From NCBI GenBank assembly GCA_026874595.1, contig CM049311.1, forward strand, positions 19,652,176 through 19,716,175: a DNA stretch of 64,000 bases, given 5' to 3'. The position numbers and the translations under genes are program-made. The notes under the pieces were generated by a model. The model did not search any database and was not told the origin of the DNA. It worked only from the letters and a program-made list of their open reading frames with translations. The stretch comes from Sipunculus nudus. Its lineage: Eukaryota > Annelida > Sipuncula > Golfingiida > Sipunculidae. Shown here piece by piece: positions 12,935 to 27,232 of the stretch; positions within the stretch are counted from its first letter, which is position 1, and each line of letters opens with the position of its first letter.

Positions 12935-13145
12935 CCAGTTCACTTGTTTTATACTTTGTTATGATTCTGTGTGTGAGTAAACACAGTCCACGTGTGTCTG
13001 TATACCATAACAATACTCCTTGACCAGAGGTCTCGATAATGCGCGACAACTCCCCAACGAGGAGAAGAAACATGATAGAAGAAACACAGAAGAAACACCG
13101 ATAAGAAGCTAAAAAAATCTTGATTTGTGAAGTTGTGCATAATAG
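12935..13145 (-). repeat. Partial copy of dispersed repeat family R (minus)
   Basis: On the minus strand the words 'cacgtggactgtgtttac' and 'cataacaa' match the 3' half of the longer copies at about 15725 and 54282. The copy is truncated and diverged, and contains no gene. Confidence 0.55.
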
Positions 13146-15192
13146 CTACCAGGTGGCGTGTGTGTTCGCGTCTGGTGTAAGCTTATTTGCTATTAGTATA
13201 CACGAGTAGGCAAACAGTTTTAAAACGAAATATTGGCAGATACCATATTACTTTAAGGTAAAAAATTATAATCTATGTATATATAACATGCCTTGCATGT
13301 GAATGGGACCCTTTAAGTGTACATGCATCCGCCATTGTCATATAAGCGTTATAAGTGTAAGTAAGTATCTGCAAAACATTACAACTGCAGGGAAACAAAG
13401 CTGCCCAAAGTGGCCGACATAATTATCTCTAATTCTATACAGCTCCTCAAATAACTGAGTTCAAGGAGGGGACGGTCTATGAATAGTGTGTAAAACCAAC
13501 CAGAGACCACATCTTGCCGTAACATAGAATGTATATTAGATAAAAAGCTATGGACGCAGTATAAAATTATATATACACACCCACTGATTCATGTTTTCTG
13601 TATAAAAATGAAGACGACCTGCGATCCAGCCATTTTTATGGCTAACAGAGTCTTTGTGATGTTTAAAGTGGCCGATATTTGATGTCTATAAACGAATGAT
13701 TGTCACTTAAACTTTTTGTAACGAAAATAGGCTAGTAAACCGAACATATGATATTCCTTTTGTTTATATCCAGAGACTTTATAACAAGTCTAACAAATAT
13801 TCCACACACATTAAACAAGGATATCTGACAGTATACTAGTCAGACGAAACAGGGTTTTGCAAAGGGCGTTTTGCAACTAGTGACCTTCCAAGTTCGACAT
13901 ATATTCAACCTACCACCTCAGATTACTTGTTTTTTCTGTTTGTCAACATCGGCACATATTCCTTGTATACTAACGTTCTGTGGATAAACAAGGTCTTTCA
14001 TTCGCCACAGAGGCGTTATAAGAACTTTTCGTGACAGGAATTTCCAACCGTCATTAATAGGTGCGAAGATTATGCCAGAAATCACATAACTTCTGCAGAA
14101 ACGTCAGAAAAATCGGTGGCTTTAAGCTCACAAACATGGTTGTGTGCATGACAAATTGCCCTTCTTTGTCAAAATTAGACTTACAGCCCTTTGTAGCCAT
14201 GGAAAATATTTTTGGTAGTTCTTGTCCCAAAATAACCTTATGTAACATAATTTCGCAAGGGAATGTTCTGATTTTTGGATACACTGAAATTGCCCCGGAA
14301 GCAATTTGTACGCATAACTGCTTAAATGTTTGATCCACGCATTGACATAAATCAACAAATTAATGTTCTCGATTTTCACGCATATGAGCAAACATGCCTC
14401 CTTATATATAGAACAGACATATATACCATGTCTAGACTAAATGGACCTTGATACGACACGGTATTAAATCATTTGATTTATTTGTTTATTGTCAACAGGT
14501 CTATTTATGCATACATTATACCGTATATCCTGCCAATAAAATAATATATGATCAGCCAAGATATACAGAGTCTGGGTATTTTTATTAATACAAGGAAACG
14601 ACATTTTTCCAGTGACCCTTCAAAGTGTGGTGCGCGGATCCTGATACAGGTTCAAGTCCATGGTCGCGACCTCACATAGTTGATTCGATAGCTACCTAGA
14701 CATCCCTTCACATTAATTGGAGCCAAGTTTGTTTGTGTGTGTGTGTGTGTTTTGTGAGGGTGTGCTTGTGTATGTGCGTAATCGAGGATGTCGACACTTA
14801 CAGGGACAGCAAGTAGACCAAGCTCATGCATCATGTAGACTCGAGTGACGGAGAACAAGTGGCTGCGTCAGAATATGGTCATTATTACATGCGTAGGAAG
14901 GTAACTTGATTTAAGCTTAACCACACAAGGCAAGAAATGGTAATCGTTCACCTTAACATGGATAACTCAGTCAGACAATGCGTCTGTGTATTAGAGACTA
15001 AGGGCACGGTCTTTTTTGCAGAGAAATAATAATATGTCTGATAATTTCAAATTTATACAATTCAATTTCAGTGGCTTCTCTATGCCAACTTGATTTACAT
15101 TAATTATTTCTAATTTTGGACTTTACTTTAACTTAAGTCATATGTGAAATGGACTGTTTATAAAAAAAAACACATTTACCCGTCCAACTTTT

Positions 15193-15242
<50 letters not shown>

Positions 15243-15724
15243 GATGCTCAACACTGCTTTTCTGGCTTATCTCCCAATGAAGTGTATGGGACCAGAACGA
15301 AAAAAGAGTTGGTTAAAATTAATCCTTGGCGTATACACTCTTTGTACTTAACATAATAATTGGTATGATTACAATGAACAACCAAACATTAGATGTCCCT
15401 TGCATTGGAAGCAAAATTGGTTAATGACTCCCTGTACAAGAATATTTTTGGGGAAGGTAACGGTCCGAATTAATTAATGCTGGCTTAATTATGTATGTGC
15501 ATTTGCAGACTTCGATTCCGGGTTCGGACTACATGATAAGTGCAGTGGCATACGCTTCCTCTATTTTTATATTCTGGTGTTAACCAAGCCCGGTGATTAC
15601 TGCACCTGCTGTCTATGGGTGTGCCATTTTCCAAATTGCGGGTCATACCATCGAGGTATCTACTCCTTAAAGGCGCACTCCTTTGTGTGTGAAACACGGA
15701 CGTGGGGCACGGCCGTCTCATTAA
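13146..15724. other. Intergenic DNA
   Basis: No gene is supported. A segment at about 13840-14060 shares blocks with 35740-36010 (for example GCGTTTTGCAAC and CTACCACCT followed by A), so both are copies of an old dispersed repeat. At 14054-14338 both strands stay open for about 90 codons, which I take as chance or repeat. A GT repeat lies near 14733-14750, and CA then TA microsatellites at about 15194-15239. Confidence 0.45.
15194..15239. repeat. CA/TA compound microsatellite
   Basis: About eight CA units followed by about 15 TA units. Confidence 0.9.
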
Positions 15725-16215
15725 AGGAGCACAGTCACCTATAAAGCATGTTGAATTAACACGTAAATAGCTCCTTCCCTTTAAATAAATTTGTTCCTGC
15801 CAAAATATTTCCCTGAAACCGTTTGCTTACTCCTGTTATCGAATGTTAAAAAACCGTGCACCGGGCGCGATCAAAGGTGTCAACATGAACACAGCGCGTG
15901 GGACTCGGTGCATCGCTAAGCCATAACACCTGCCAATCATGAGGCGCCCTGACTGACTTGGCCCAAAAAATGTAATACATATGCGCACTGGCTGAAACTT
16001 CGTGTGTTGCGGCTCACAATTTTACCTCCGGTCATGCGGCCTTGTTATGGTGAACAGGCACTCGTGGACTGTGTTTACTAACACGCGTAGCCTTAACAAG
16101 GTGTTAAACAGCCGTATGCGAGGTACTGAGACTGTGTGCTGGGAGGGTTCTGCTGGGAAACTGTGACAGTGTGGAAAGTAGGCATAATATTGCTCCTAAT
16201 TATGTCCATTTAAGC
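15725..16215 (+). repeat. Dispersed repeat family R, long copy 1
   Basis: This ~490-bp stretch aligns over its whole length with 54282-54795. Shared blocks include CACCTATAA, CCGTTTGCTTACTCCTGT, ACACAGCGCGTGGGAC, CATCGCT, ACACCTGCCAATCAT, CGTGGACTGTGTTTAC and CGAGGTACTGAGACTGTGT. It has no coding capacity and no obvious tRNA promoter boxes. The type (SINE or non-autonomous DNA transposon) is unresolved. Partial copies lie at about 12935, 20290, 61107, 61765 and 62255. Confidence 0.7.
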
Positions 16216-19200
16216 CTGCGCTTTAAGCGCTCATCCAGGGTATGAGCCGATCGTATAAAATCTCACCGCCCCACCACAATCTCCGGCTTTGAGTCCTGTG
16301 TTCAACCGCTAGACCACGGAATCCGGTTTCATTTATATGTAAAATATATGTATATATGTATTATACTATTACCATGAAGTTCTGTAAAACAATAATGTTC
16401 CAAAGCGCAAGTAAACGTAATGTAAAGCGTAATGTTCCAAAGCGCTATGTATCCTGATTACTCGATTATCCAATAAACTTTTGTTTAAATTCACTGAGCA
16501 GTCTGAATATATTCATTAATCTATGAGGAACAGATTATCCCCCTCTTCCGTGGAACGAGGGGCATTGATTCGGGTTTGTCTGTCTGTCCGTCTGTCTGTC
16601 CCTCTGTGTGTCCTTCCGTTAGGTTTTCGTTTCCGTGCGATAACTTTCCTAAATAAATGTATTGCCCAATTTCATTCAAATTTGGTTTGGTGTTTGCTCT
16701 CATGCATACCTTGGTTAGGAGTGTCTGTCTGAAAATTTATTATCACAAGCTACAAAACAAAAAAAAAGAACAGGAAGCTAAAATCACACGAGGTGGAGGC
16801 GTGGGACATAAATTCCACGAATTGTTTTTTAGTACTTCGCTATGTATGTATGCATTTATTGCACAGCTTCAGGTACGCCATAACAACAGGAAATTGGGCT
16901 ATTGTAAAAAGGAAATGAGACTAGGAATAATTGCAACCAGCTCTTTTACCGAGGTGATGCACTTCATTATGAAGTACGTGATAAAAAGAGTATTGTACGG
17001 AAAATAGGGAATTGGAGCTAGCTGCACGAGGACGAATAAAGCAATTCATGAGAACAACAATATAGCAAGCTATTCCGCTTCTTGCGCTCTAGTAAAGACA
17101 AGTGACCGCGCTGGCTTCACCTGTGAACCGATCTGTTAAGCTTTACTAGATCCAGGTGGTCCTGTCAGATTTACGTGTCACTTGATATAAAACACCTGTA
17201 ATAATATCAGTTTGTTAACCTCTGCACTGAGATTACCTGTGAAGCCCACATTTGGACTAACAGTCATATCACAGCCACCTGCTTACATTTGAATCTCCGG
17301 CAAAGTAACCCAATTTCGGGAGTTAGAATACGAGGTCTAACTTTCATCCTGCTTACATCAGTGGGTACGTGTGTTTCTTTGAGACAGCGCAGTAATCTCT
17401 GGTGATCTGTACATATAAAAAGTAGGACTGGAAAGTCAACACATTATTATCACTAGCATACTATATGGTCATTGTGTAGCACATACAAATGAAGACCAAT
17501 TCAGTTTCATTCCAAGTAGGCTAGATGGCGCTGCATATTCACGAACGCGATCATTTTCCACACAGAAAATTTAACAATGAATATCTAGAGTTTGCCCTAA
17601 CCGGCAGACCAGTTATAAGAATTTACCATTGCCCGACTGTCCGGGGCAGGTGATTTGGGCTTTCAGGCTGGTAAAAACCAAAAGCTGCCTGCCCGATAGG
17701 TATGCAGAATGTCCAATTAATCACTGATATTAAAGAGCAGCTGTGCCCATGACCAGTGTCAATTATTAGAGTTTGACAGTCTGAAAATAATACATTGCAT
17801 TATTCTCAACATTTCTGGCATTTCCCAGGTGTCAACGGATGAGTGTCAATACCGTCAGTTAAAACATCGTTACCAATGACATAAGCAGAGTAACTCCCAT
17901 GTGATGTTGAGGAACAAGTTGTTGGTACAGTTGACAGAGTTGGTAATGCTTAAATACAGGTAGAGCATGAGGTATTGGTGATCTTGTCCCTTGTCTGCAA
18001 ACATGTGACCATAAACGGAACCCGCTTTTTCAAGCCTTACTGGTATTGGCACATTCGTAAATACCAGGTCACATTTATTTGGGTTATATATTATAGGTGT
18101 CCCCTTAGCACGGAAGTGGGATTTTCAAATTCGATCCTTTTTTTGCATAAGGAGCCTCTAAAATTGCTAAGGCAATCAAATGCGAACAAAGGATGAGTAT
18201 AATTTTTATATTCAGTCTGAAACTACACAGAAAATAACACAAAACGTATGCATTAACTGTTCACTTTGCAAAGTATCAGTTTGCATTTCTGTTACCTGAA
18301 CCTTACCCAGACCTTGTGTAGATAAGGTACAGTCAGTCGACACAGGTCCTTTTAAAGCTGCCCATTCACCTACTTTTTGAAAAAGAATTTATCTGATTTC
18401 TGGCTTGCGCTCTGTATACATTAATTATTTAAAGGTAATCCTGATTATGAAAAGTTCTTAAAAAGTACTTAAAAGTTTACTCGTGAAGGATGTATGAACT
18501 TGTTTATTAACAACGTTTTGTACACATGACAGTGTTGACTCTCATATATTAACACCAGAATCATTATCAAAGGTAAAAGCATTGGAACAAGGCCACACTT
18601 AGGCCAGCCAGTCCATTGCCACAAAATATATAACGCGAAATCCTTCTTTTTATGATCTTAATTTTGTACTCTATAATATTTTAAATTTTACTTTTTTCTT
18701 TTTCTTTTTCTTATTAAAAATAAATTACTTACAACAGTCACTTAGAAAAAACATATACTGTTACTTCTTCAATTAGCACGTTTCGCAGTGACTACAATGT
18801 GTTAGGATATAATGTCATACGCTTTAATATATGAATGATTTTATTACTTTTTATATTATGTTTTTATATTATTATTATATTTATGACAATTTTTTATTAT
18901 TATTAATATACGTATGTATAGGATAATATGTATTTTAATGTATTTTATATGTATATTTGTCCACAGGGCCTGAATTAAAAACAGAATGACTTCTGAACAA
19001 GGTACCCTGTATTAATAAATTGAAGTAACAAAAGAAATGATTTTCTATTCGTTCGCTGTGTACGCATGGGTGGTTATAAGTGAACTATACATATTTCAGC
19101 TTTCCATTGATTCGCCGTGATCTACCGGTTACTGATATCCTGGTTAGAACACAAGTTCAAAGCCGGGAGATCGGGAATTTGAAGTCAGAATTTCACGGTC

Positions 19201-20289
19201 GGTCCCCATCCAGGGAAAAGGGCTCTCATACTATTTACCTTATAAATCTTTCCCTTGACCTTCAGAATACAGTAAAATGGTTTCGTTTAGGCTCTACTTC
19301 ATGTTTTAAAATTTAATATCATGATGAAACTGAACTATTTAAAAAGTCAAATTATTAATTTGTGCCCTATATATGCAGAAAAATACAAGTCAAAATTCAT
19401 GCCAGGCATAAGACGTCTGTGTAAATCTTATATGATAGTCACGGATCTACCTTGACCTTTGACCCGATTGGCCCAATTGTTTGTAAGCCTATTATTTAAC
19501 ACTTTAGTATTATGTAAAACAGAATTGAATAAAAGATTATTTTCTCCATGAGTTTTCACAGATGAGGTGAATTGGTGACGTCACCTTTTCTTAATATGCA
19601 TGTATGTAATTAAAAAACAATTAGATATCACTACCAAACTCATAAATTCACTCCCACATTTCTTTTAAACTTACAGTTTCAAGTTCAAATGATGATGAAA
19701 AGTGAAATTAGTCACTCATTTCATAACTTTTTTTCATAAGTGAATTGAAAAAAATTGGCATAGAACTGGTCGCAGCTGGAATCATCCTGTTTGTTGTACA
19801 TGTAATAATAGATTAGTAGATAATCGATGTTTAAATATAAAAGAAATCCCCCTATTTAAAATAGGCAAAGGTCACTGAACTAGTCAAAGTAACTGGACCA
19901 TAATAAGGTACTTCGTGGGAATCAATAAAATCGAATAAAAAAAGGCAGAATAATAACAAGAAGGAGGAGGAGGAGGACCCCTACTATCAGCAAACAGACA
20001 TGGTGCTGTCTAGAACCAATACAACGAAAGATTTTAGAGCGAATCTTAGTTTTCATCATCAGCGCATAAACATATTGGCATCAAGTATCTTATAACATAC
20101 TTTCGAAAATACTAAAGTAAAATGAGTATACCACAGTAAGGACCTGAGTATGATTATAACATCTATTTTTAGAAGAAAGTTTTATTCTATTTTCCTATTG
20201 GAAAACGTAAAGGGACCTCTAAGGTACTCGTATACCAGTTATAATAAATATACCTGAAGTATAGTGATTTCTCCTAAAATGTAATGGTA
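16216..20289. other. Intergenic DNA with tRNA-like fragments
   Basis: No gene is supported. A minus-strand A-box-like word (TGGTCTAGCGGTTGAAC) lies at about 16301-16317 and resembles the tRNA-Glu/SINE head seen at 36526, but no convincing B box follows. At 19453-19465 there is a TGACCTTTGACCC word (see findings). The rest is AT-rich DNA with short A/T tracts. Confidence 0.4.
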
Positions 20290-20600
20290 TCTGACAATTT
20301 TCCTCACTGAAACAGTTTGCCTACTCCTGCACACAAGTGGAAATAAACTTGCACCGCACAATAAAGCATAACACCCACTACAAATATCAAGAATTTCCAA
20401 GCCTCTAACCGGTGTTTCTTCTATGTTTCTTCTTTCATATTTCTTCTCCTTGTTTGGGAGTTGTTGCGCATGAGTAAAACCCTACGTCTGTTCAAGCGAT
20501 GTTGTTATGGTAACCAGATATACGTGGACTGTGTTTATTGACAAACAAAACTAGAACAACGTAAAAAAACAATAGAAGGATGTGCAGAAAGATGGGTGGG
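20290..20600 (+). repeat. Partial copy of dispersed repeat family R
   Basis: Shares GTTTGCCTACTCCTGCAC, ATAACACC, TTGTTATGG and CGTGGACTGTGTTTAT blocks, in order, with the long copies at 15725 and 54282, and shares its middle (GTTTCTTC...GGGAGTTGTTGCGCAT) with the copy at about 61765-62080. It appears to be a subfamily with a different centre. Confidence 0.6.
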
Positions 20601-23427
20601 TTTTCTTGAAAACCTTTTTATCTCCAAAAATGAACTAACAAACAGCTTTAGAAAATACACTTACTAAAGGTTAAGAATGATTAAGAATTGGCAAATGTCG
20701 TGTGATCATGATATATATATAGATCTGCTTATGTACTTTACATAGTGTGTTTACAAAACTAAAACTGTTTGTGAAATAATAATAATTTACTCAGAGGTTG
20801 GAACTACTAGCGGTTGACCCATAATTTCGACATGCGACCTGTGACATCAGAGTTTTAGTGTGTACGCAAAATAGCAAGAGTGGTTTCGAGAAAGGGCGGA
20901 AAAAAAAACAGTCAGGGTTTGATAAAGTGATTCAGCACGAAAATACTCACACAACAGCGTCTATGCGAGAACCTACCTGAATGAGTTAAGTGGCAAGAGG
21001 ACATGCATCGACATAGTATAGAGTGAAATAACGCTTTTTTTACCACTCCCAAATCCTCAAATTATAGTAGGATTACTTTACGACCAATATCACATGATAA
21101 TGCAGGACGAGGGTATATAATAATTATACAATGGATTGGTTAATATTGATTTATCATGATGAACCTCTTTAAAGCACTAAATTACGTACATTACAAAACA
21201 TGGCACTCCATATAAATAACCTGCGTATATAAATAAAATATATTGTCGAATAAACGGGGGCCGACTGTATCTCTCTTTAAAATATATGTATTGTAGATTA
21301 CATTTTTATAAAGAAGAAACATTGTTAATTTCTTCTTTGCTCGCAAAACGGGTCACATTTTAACCATTTATTTTTACTTCTGTTTACACTTAAGTAAGGA
21401 TCAGTTTAAGTAGGTGTTGAAGCTATTGTTAATATTAATTGGCCTTTATCCTAATTTAAGAACACTTCTCTCTCCCTCAACCTTTCAAGCCTTTTAAGAC
21501 TGTCACGTTTATCTTACACACACTTCAAACATACACACTTCACGGGCGACGAAAGCCATAGCGGTTCCTTGGAGTGACTTACTATTTAAATAAAACTACC
21601 ACTAGACTCACACAAACATAAATTGTTCAAAGCAACAAAAGCTTAATAATACGGCACAGGTAAGGATAGGTTCATGTTTGTCTACTAATATTACTTCTCC
21701 TGCGCCAGTAAACAGGATAGTCGTCGTTGAAGTGTACTGATCAACAAAGCTGAAAGGATTATTATAAAGCTCATTTTAAGATACAAGACTAGGTCAACTT
21801 CAACAACCAGAGATCTAGAAAATGAAATGAGTTTACAGAAGTATAGCGTACACACAGAGAAAGTGGCGGGAATAGCCCTGGCGGGCTGGAGTTATTTGCT
21901 CGGTTGACGCTCTAAATACGCCCGAGAGGAAAACATTAAAAACTCATCCACGCAGATATACCAGGTACGCGAGTGATAGGGGAGGCACGGAATGTAATAT
22001 TTTACGACTTATGACTTCACGGTAAGAGATATTCAAACAGCTTTTGTACTTAAATTGCTTTTTGAAGACTTGATATGAGTATAATGATCATTGATTCATT
22101 GTAGGTTTCTAAAGATTCAAAGATCGAATATAATTAACTTGAACGTATTTGGATGACTTCCATGACAGATCACAAGTAGGTAATGGGCCATTGTTGTCGC
22201 ATAAACATACCCCGTGCTTTTATTAAACCCGACGTTATATTACAAGAAATGATGATAACGTACAACTCAGTATGGTATTAATAACAGGCGAAATAACTCC
22301 CAACAGCGTACATATTATAAACCTCCTGATTAATTACGAGTACAATTTTCTTGGAGATCTTGCTAGAGCTTGTTTAGGTCGAATCGGCCATTTATTTTCA
22401 ACAGACAGCCATAACCGTAATATCCTATTTTCTTAAAGTCTTAATATTTTTGTCAAATATAACTTATAAATGAGACATTTTCTAAAATCCAAATTAATAT
22501 TTCCATATTTTTGTTCCCATTTTTCAAAGCATTTCATCCTCCTTTAAGTAAACAATTTGTCATTTCAATTTTGCTTGTTGTTTAGAGTCTATTAGGACAG
22601 AATTATTAGTCTGATGGAAATCACCTTAGCTTCTGTGAAGATCCTAACAATTTGTCACCTTTACGCTTACCCATTGGCGCAACTCAGGCCACGTTTAATT
22701 AGCCTTAGGACAGGGAACATCTAATGTAGCAACCTAATCTAGTCAAGAACTCCATGAAAGATTCTTTAAAATGTAAAAAAAAAAATCCACACATCACAAA
22801 ATGTTATGTATTGTTACCAATAAATGCTACATATTCGAAGGAAGGTTTGCATACGTCGGTATATCTTGAGTTTTTTTTCATTATTGTCATTCATTTTCAA
22901 ATTGAACCGAAACAACAACAAAAAATTTGTTTTTAGGCAAGGTTTATATTGCTCTTCAATTAAAAGAAAATGTAAAGGTCAGAGTTGGTTAATTGATTAA
23001 ATTTAGTTAAGCCAAAGCAGTCAGGTCAGGGGACCTCAGAATACTTTCCTCGTGCGGACATCAAATCATCAAAAAAGTAAGCCATATCTATCCTTGTGTG
23101 TGGTCCTGCGAGTGCGTGAAGAATACCAATACAGCAATAAAAAGTAGTTGCAGATACCTATAAAAGGCTCGTGTCACACTTTTTACAGCTAAGAAAGAGA
23201 TAAAATATGGACATGTGTTTGATTAGATGAGACGACATGTTTGCTATCGGCGGCAAAGTCCAATCGTACTCCATTTCCTTTATCTGGGATCGTGCAGGGA
23301 AATTAAAGGTTGTCAGTGTGCTTTTGCTGTGATCCGAAAGGTACATTTTTGACACTGCATGATAAGAATAGTTTGTATTTATTGGAAAAGCTTAACTGAA
23401 TACGCATACTGTCAATTTTTGTATTTA
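20601..23427. other. Intergenic DNA, nothing recognised
   Basis: AT-rich sequence without supported genes, clear transposon ends or long tandem repeats. Small open frames here (for example 22754-22936 plus) are low-complexity. Confidence 0.4.
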
Positions 23428-23449
23428 GACCCATCATCACCCAAGCAAG
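23428..23449 (+). other. Probable 5' UTR exon start before gene B (splice acceptor)
   Basis: A pyrimidine-rich run ends in TTTGTATTTAG just before ACCCATC, 21 nt upstream of the gene B ATG. The TAG is in frame with the ATG, so translation cannot extend upstream without splicing. This fits a 3' splice site of a 5' UTR intron. It is inference from the signal alone. Confidence 0.4.
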
Positions 23450-24280
23450 ATGGCTACCACGCACAGGCGGAAAACAGCTTCAAGGAGACCCTTTCGATAT
23501 CCTACGGAGATATTCCTCTCCAACAGACAGGAATATGAATATTTCGACAATTTACGTCAGACTTTGCTTTTCAATGATAGAAACAACAGTAGCAAGAATA
23601 CCAAAGGGGCAGTAAACAACAGACAGATATTGCATATGAATAATGCAGCAAGAGCGAGAGTTTTCCGTCCCGTGCAATCTCGCGTGACTAGCGCATTCAG
23701 AGGAAGTCGTTTGGGGTCGATTGGTAACCAGTGTGAGCGAGGAAATAACGGAATGCCAGATTGGTCAAGAAAATTGGTGGAGTCATGTGACGTGTTAGGC
23801 CCACATGGTTGTTCAGACTGTATCAAAACGAGGCACCGGGACCGCTACACTGACGAATCAATCCGAACTTTCCCAAATCTCGCCGTTGATCAGAGGGTGC
23901 TGTGCGCACGCGCGAGACTTGATAGAATCCCAGCAGCGGCAAGATCGGCCTCATCAAATAAAGATAAGCGACAGAAAAGTCCAATGCCTTCCTATAAGCC
24001 TCCACGGGCTAAATGTGAAGTAACGTTCCCTTTGCTGATAAGGCCAAAATCAAGAGAATTCATCCTTCCTTGTCACGTGATGACTGCAAATGAGTTACAT
24101 TTACGTGTGATGAAGGCAGCAAGGAATCATACCGAGACACCGGAAGACGGTCTAGTCTCTCCGAGGTCTGTCGACTTGAATGAAGATGGACTCGATCTCA
24201 GTGCTTCAGTTTCGAATAAATGTACGAAAGCAAATGCGGAGGAAGTAGGCTCAAGTGAACAGATCAGTTCCGACAATTAA
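23450..24280 (+). CDS. Gene B: basic 276-aa protein with CDVLGx3Cx2CI motif
   Basis: Family not recognised. A 276-codon single-exon frame starts at an ATG in good context (GCAAGATGGCT) and ends at a TAA at 24278-24280. Its GC content exceeds the flanks. The product is basic and hydrophilic, with no signal peptide or membrane segment. An Arg-rich start (residues 5-17) is followed by an aromatic segment EYEYFDNLRQ (about 29-38). The notable motif is C113-D-V-L-G-x3-C121-x2-C124-I, then a charged run KTRHRDR. A hydrophobic patch, VTFPLLIRP...FILPCHV (191-210), may fold. The tail is acidic and Ser-rich. Gene C carries the same Cys motif with identical spacing. A polyadenylation signal AATAAA occurs at about 24762, with no closer one seen. 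A metal-binding role for the three Cys is only a guess. Confidence 0.75.
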   Translation: MATTHRRKTASRRPFRYPTEIFLSNRQEYEYFDNLRQTLLFNDRNNSSKNTKGAVNNRQILHMNNAARARVFRPVQSRVTSAFRGSRLGSIGNQCERGNNGMPDWSRKLVESCDVLGPHGCSDCIKTRHRDRYTDESIRTFPNLAVDQRVLCARARLDRIPAAARSASSNKDKRQKSPMPSYKPPRAKCEVTFPLLIRPKSREFILPCHVMTANELHLRVMKAARNHTETPEDGLVSPRSVDLNEDGLDLSASVSNKCTKANAEEVGSSEQISSDN

Positions 24281-26920
24281 CTGGTGATGTTTCAACAGTA
24301 CTGATTTATTAACCTGCTTTATTTTATCCGATTGGTCTGCCTTGGAATTTTAAACCCTATGGCATAAAATGTTCTAATTTTTTTAATGCGGTTTCAGACA
24401 AGTATAATCAATTGAAAATATACAGGATCAATATGATACAAACATACAGTGGGTATATGTGAAGTAACGGATTAACATCAAGGGGCCATTATATCCAGTG
24501 AAATGTGACTTAACTGATAATCAGTTGCATGGAGCGTTCATTTAGGAAACAAGTTACTCCGATCGGGAATAGTGATATCCGTTTGTGTAACTTCAAAATA
24601 GAGAAAGCCGATTGATAAAAAAATGTCTGATTTTATCATGTTTATTAACTGCATGGTGGAAATAAAAAAGTGCCAGTATTTAAAATACTTATGGCGCTCT
24701 AAATCATTGAAGTTACATTTCAAAACCAAAGAACGTAATTTTCATTTTATATACGTAGTGCAATAAAGTATCCAATAAACCGAATAGAACCAAATTAACG
24801 TTTGCGCTTTACGCATTTTATTATGTGTTATGCGAGTTTTTAATATAACCTAAGGAAAGTATACCTAAGTCGTCATATCATGTATATATTATAACATTTT
24901 TAGTGAGGGAATGGGACTTCATCCAATCACTGGAGAAAAAGGATGTCATCACTCAAGTGCCGAAAAGAATCAGGTATAACTGTATGGTCCATGATGACTT
25001 AAGACAAACATTTTCATGCAGTATACTTGTGACAATCTCGTACAATAAAGATAGCGTTCTATTAAAAGCTTAAAATTTATGCACCATGAAATATATTTTT
25101 GTAATATACATGGAAGTTTAGAAACATTACGAAATGATTCTGAATATATGTAGAAGACAACAATTTTCATTGAAGATGCACTTGAAGATATGCTTTTGAA
25201 GATACTATGATAGAATTGGTAGGTGGCGCCAGTAGTCTTGTGAAAAACTTTAGGAACATCAAACTTCAGGAAACTGATGAACCCTTCAAGAGAAATCTTT
25301 GTTTTTGTAAGCATTTCACTCTTGCTGGGAATCGGATCTTTCGAATGAATTAGACTAAAAATGGCCAAATGTATTTGAAGGTCATTCTTATATAAAAGGT
25401 CATGGCCCCATTTTAAGTGGGCCTGACCTTTGACCCATATCTATGTACATTTTCAGTAATGTCTTCTATAGCATTGCTTTAATCATCCCCTCGCATAGTT
25501 TTTCTCTATGTGGTGGCGAATCGAACTATTACGACAGTATTCACCACCATGAAGTAAAGGAATACAGTTAGCAGGAAAAAATCCTGGCATATGACTCTAA
25601 TGAAGGTAGTTTTCGATTTAATACTGTTGTTACCTTTCTGTTCGCGAAATTAAAAAATTCAAGATATTTGCGTAAGGGGAATTATCACGAAAATCAAACC
25701 TTTGGGAATAAGAGGTCCAATCGTGGTAGGCAAAGTTGAAAAGTAAAATGGTTAACGTGATGAATAAAAATAAATCGTGCATATTCAAAGATTAATATTT
25801 CAATGGTATCAGATCTTTCAAATTGTCTGTTATTAACGAACAACATTTTTTTGCACATATTACTTTAATTATTTAAGTAATATGTGCACAACAAATTAAT
25901 ATAATTAATTGATATAATAATGGTTATACTCTGTGTATAGTTTTTTTTTTGTATTGTGAGATCGCGAATATGGAGCCCTCGCGAAACACTGGAAATTGAA
26001 AATCGTTAAATTTTAACCCCGCGAATATGAACTAACCAAAGTACCAGGTGCGATCGATAAAGAAAGAGGAGTTATTAACTTGATCTCCACCAGAGGTCTC
26101 CACCTACGCTCAGATTCGCCTCCTTGATTGTTTGTGGTTAAAAGCTTAAAAACATCATTAATATTGACGTCCTCTCATGAACACAGAAAACTTAGCAATA
26201 TTTTACGTTCATAAAAAAGTGACAATGATACGCACGGATTAACCCTCGGATAAGCTGCCCAAGATAAATGAATACATAATATTACCGGAAAAAACATGAA
26301 GTTATTATTACGGAATCCGGTCTTTGGGATGAATTTTGTTCAGAAAGGGAAATTATAATCATGGCAGACTTTAAATTGGTTCGGTTTAACTATCGTGAGT
26401 TGCCATAACATAACCATACAAAAGAAGCGTTTCTCAGGTATGGTGTTGAATGGTGTATGTCGTGAGAGATAGGTATGTGAAAACATGCATTTATTAAATA
26501 ACAGTTCAAAGTTCGCTCCCGCGAAGCGGGAACAAAGACGGAGCATAATTCGAGCTATTATTTAATAAGAGTGGTGAAACATTGAAAACCGCATATTGGA
26601 AATAATCCTGTGAAGTTTTTGCTGCGTTCCCACTTGTTTTTCTACCAAGCGCAGTGCACCAATTGACAGATTGCCTTCACGTCAGGCCAACAATACGATG
26701 TTTGCACAACCACACAGTATAGTATACATATACATAGACGGGAAGGGATCAAGGTACAGCAGACGTGTACAGTTAACAGGCAGGACTAAGAACGTCAGCG
26801 CCGCCTAGTGACAATGTTTGACACCAAATGTGAATGAGATAACATCCTTAAACTGTCTGTTGTGCTATATAAACACATCAGATATCTAACATACACGCTC
26901 ACTGGATTACTAGCATGAAC
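24281..26920. other. Intergenic DNA with old dispersed repeats
   Basis: Holds possible 3' UTR of gene B (AATAAA near 24762). At 25424-25436 is a second TGACCTTTGACCC word. At about 25950-26035 is a repeat with CCCTCGCGAA and CCCCGCGAATATGAAC that recurs in part at 51010-51065. A short hairpin CCCGC-GAA-GCGGG lies at about 26519. No gene is supported. Confidence 0.45.
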
Positions 26921-27174
26921 CAGGGGCGTCAATATAGGGGGGGATGGGGGGTATATATCCCCCCACTTTTTGGCAAGGGGGGATGGTCAATGTAATCACC
27001 CCCCTACTATTCAGAGAATAATATTTATATATTTCAAATGAAATATATAAATAAAAAAATTATAGACTTTGGTTCCATTAATGATTTTACTATAAAATAT
27101 TTACATATACCTTATTTTTTTTAAAACCTTATACTTAATTGATATATATTTGAATGTGTCACACAGACAATAAA

Positions 27175-27232
<58 letters not shown>

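Noticed and set aside
14054-14338. Both strands open for about 90 codons
   Set aside because: Likely an old repeat; neither product resembles a protein and no splice sites frame it.
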